A DNA stretch of 64,000 nucleotides from Marinobacterium aestuarii (lineage in GTDB: Bacteria; Pseudomonadota; Gammaproteobacteria; Pseudomonadales; Balneatricaceae), in NCBI RefSeq assembly GCF_001651805.1, contig NZ_CP015839.1, positions 1,426,001 to 1,490,000 on the forward strand, in the 5' to 3' direction. A program made the translations under genes and the position numbers. Shown in pieces: positions 63,233-64,000 of this stretch. Below the pieces are notes generated by a model. The model had not been told where the DNA came from and did no database searches. It saw only the letters and a list, made by a program, of their open reading frames with translations. Numbering within the stretch: position 1 is the first letter of the stretch; the number at the start of each line of letters is the position of its first letter.

Positions 63233-64000
63233 ATGGCGGGTTATCAATTTATACACTACGAAGCATACGGAACTAAGGGGACGAGTAAAAAGCGCAGTCT
63301 GACGTCAATTGCGCGGGAGGCTGAACGGGTGTCTTACAGCCACCCGCATGTTAAGTCGCCGTTGCAGCCTGAGTACTTACTGGGCACTTCGTTCGTTGCA
63401 GTGGCGGAGCAGGTTTCGATAGCGGCAGATGCGAGCACCACTTTGCATGGCGGTAAAAAGCGCAAGGTAAGGGCCGACGCCAATACAGGCATTGGCCTGA
63501 TAGCGAGTTATCCGCTGTCAGTCGCTGACCTGGACGCGCTGCCGGACGAGCAGCGGCAGCTGCGCCTGGCAGAGATACGGGAATGGGCGGAAGACTCAAT
63601 TGCATTTGCGCAAAGCGAATTTCCCGGCCGCGTACAGGTTGCCGCGCTGCATTGGGACGAGAGTCATCCGCATATCCACATTCTGGTGGGGGCGACCGAG
63701 CCCTGCAATGATTTCAAGCAATTGCACAAAGGTGAGCTGGCCCGCCGAGCTGTGCAGGGCAACGACCGTACAGGCCAAGGTAAAAAAGCCGGTAACGACG
63801 CGTACAAAGCTGAAATGAGGAGGTTTCAGGACCGTTATCATCATGAAGTTGCCGTGCACTACGGTCAGGCCCGCATAGGGCCGCGGCGTCAGCGGCTGAC
63901 GCGTGCGCAGTGGCAACGTGAGCAAGCTAAGGCGGAAGCCCTGGCCAATGCCAAGCGGCAGGCCGATATCGTGGACCGGCAAGCGGCAAAGGTCCTGTCG
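63233..64000 (+). CDS. MobV/Pre-type relaxase, N-terminal part (runs off the window)
   Basis: At least 256 residues, open to the last base of the window. It begins MAGYQFIHYEAYGTKGTSKK and carries HWDESHPHIHILV (His140, Asp142, Glu143, His147, His149), the HxDE-x2-PHxH metal-binding motif III of plasmid mobilisation relaxases. The N-terminal tyrosine and histidine region precedes it, and a coiled, Ala/Lys/Arg-rich segment starts near residue 225. Such enzymes nick at oriT to begin transfer. With the integrase next to it, it marks the element as mobilisable or conjugative. The ATG at 63233 follows AGAGAAGGAACTC. Confidence 0.85.
   Translation, partial: MAGYQFIHYEAYGTKGTSKKRSLTSIAREAERVSYSHPHVKSPLQPEYLLGTSFVAVAEQVSIAADASTTLHGGKKRKVRADANTGIGLIASYPLSVADLDALPDEQRQLRLAEIREWAEDSIAFAQSEFPGRVQVAALHWDESHPHIHILVGATEPCNDFKQLHKGELARRAVQGNDRTGQGKKAGNDAYKAEMRRFQDRYHHEVAVHYGQARIGPRRQRLTRAQWQREQAKAEALANAKRQADIVDRQAAKVLS

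Overview
The window is about 60% GC by impression and gene dense, and looks like the chromosome of a marine gammaproteobacterium of the Oceanospirillales type (Marinobacterium/Neptunomonas-like). This is inferred from the rsxABCDGE-nth order, the Pseudomonas-like CysN, the ydbH-ynbE-ydbL set, cbpA-cbpM, two TRAP transporters, a potFGHI polyamine importer and the mix of c-di-GMP and two-component genes. No 16S or other species marker is present, so the genus is a guess.

Layout. 1-0.4 kb: tail of nrdB and its ferredoxin yfaE. 0.4-2.8 kb: a repeat-rich gap, a cysM-like cysteine synthase, and a second gap with DnaA-box-like sites. 2.8-10.4 kb (minus strand): a small membrane protein, nth and the complete rsxABCDGE electron-transport operon. 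10.6-19.6 kb: sulfate assimilation, with cysD-cysN on the minus strand and a TauE/SafE permease, cysI, a DUF934 gene, cysH and cysG on the plus strand. CysN carries a decayed APS-kinase domain, and CysH has the cysteine pattern of an APS reductase, so sulfate is probably reduced through APS without PAPS. 19.6-23.8 kb: a TDT/SLAC1 transporter, an HTH-receiver protein, a companion protein with a possible ATPase fold, and a MASE2-GGDEF cyclase. 23.9-29.1 kb: potFGHI, a short ORF and a SIMPL protein. 29.2-36.2 kb (minus strand): a LacI-controlled catabolic operon (TRAP DctPQM, 2-hydroxyacid dehydrogenase, KDG-kinase-like PfkB kinase, hydratase/FAH-like enzyme) with two tandem operators upstream of lacI. 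36.3-46.2 kb: EVE protein, CHASE-GGDEF cyclase, cbpM/cbpA, ghrA, lpxR-like, dsbB, ydbL-ynbE-ydbH. 45.3-48.8 kb: oxyR divergent from rubrerythrin, an Fe-S (CCG) oxidoreductase and a DUF3501 gene, a likely peroxide-defence unit. 48.9-52.1 kb: O-methyltransferase, potassium channel, small membrane protein, gamma-glutamylcyclotransferase-like protein. 52.1-55.2 kb: ftsA-ftsZ without ftsQ or lpxC neighbours. 55.2-60.8 kb: a TakP-like TRAP transporter with a cache histidine kinase and a LuxR-type response regulator.

From 61.17 kb the window enters what looks like an integrative element: tRNA-Ser(GGA), a tyrosine recombinase immediately downstream, and a MobV-type relaxase that runs off the right edge. 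Just before the tRNA is a tandem 105-bp duplication containing a truncated 5' copy of the same tRNA.

Three MITE-like elements with terminal inverted repeats and TA flanks were found: one of 265 bp after cysH and two related 163-bp copies near 49.6 and 56.6 kb. No CRISPR array or complete insertion sequence was seen.
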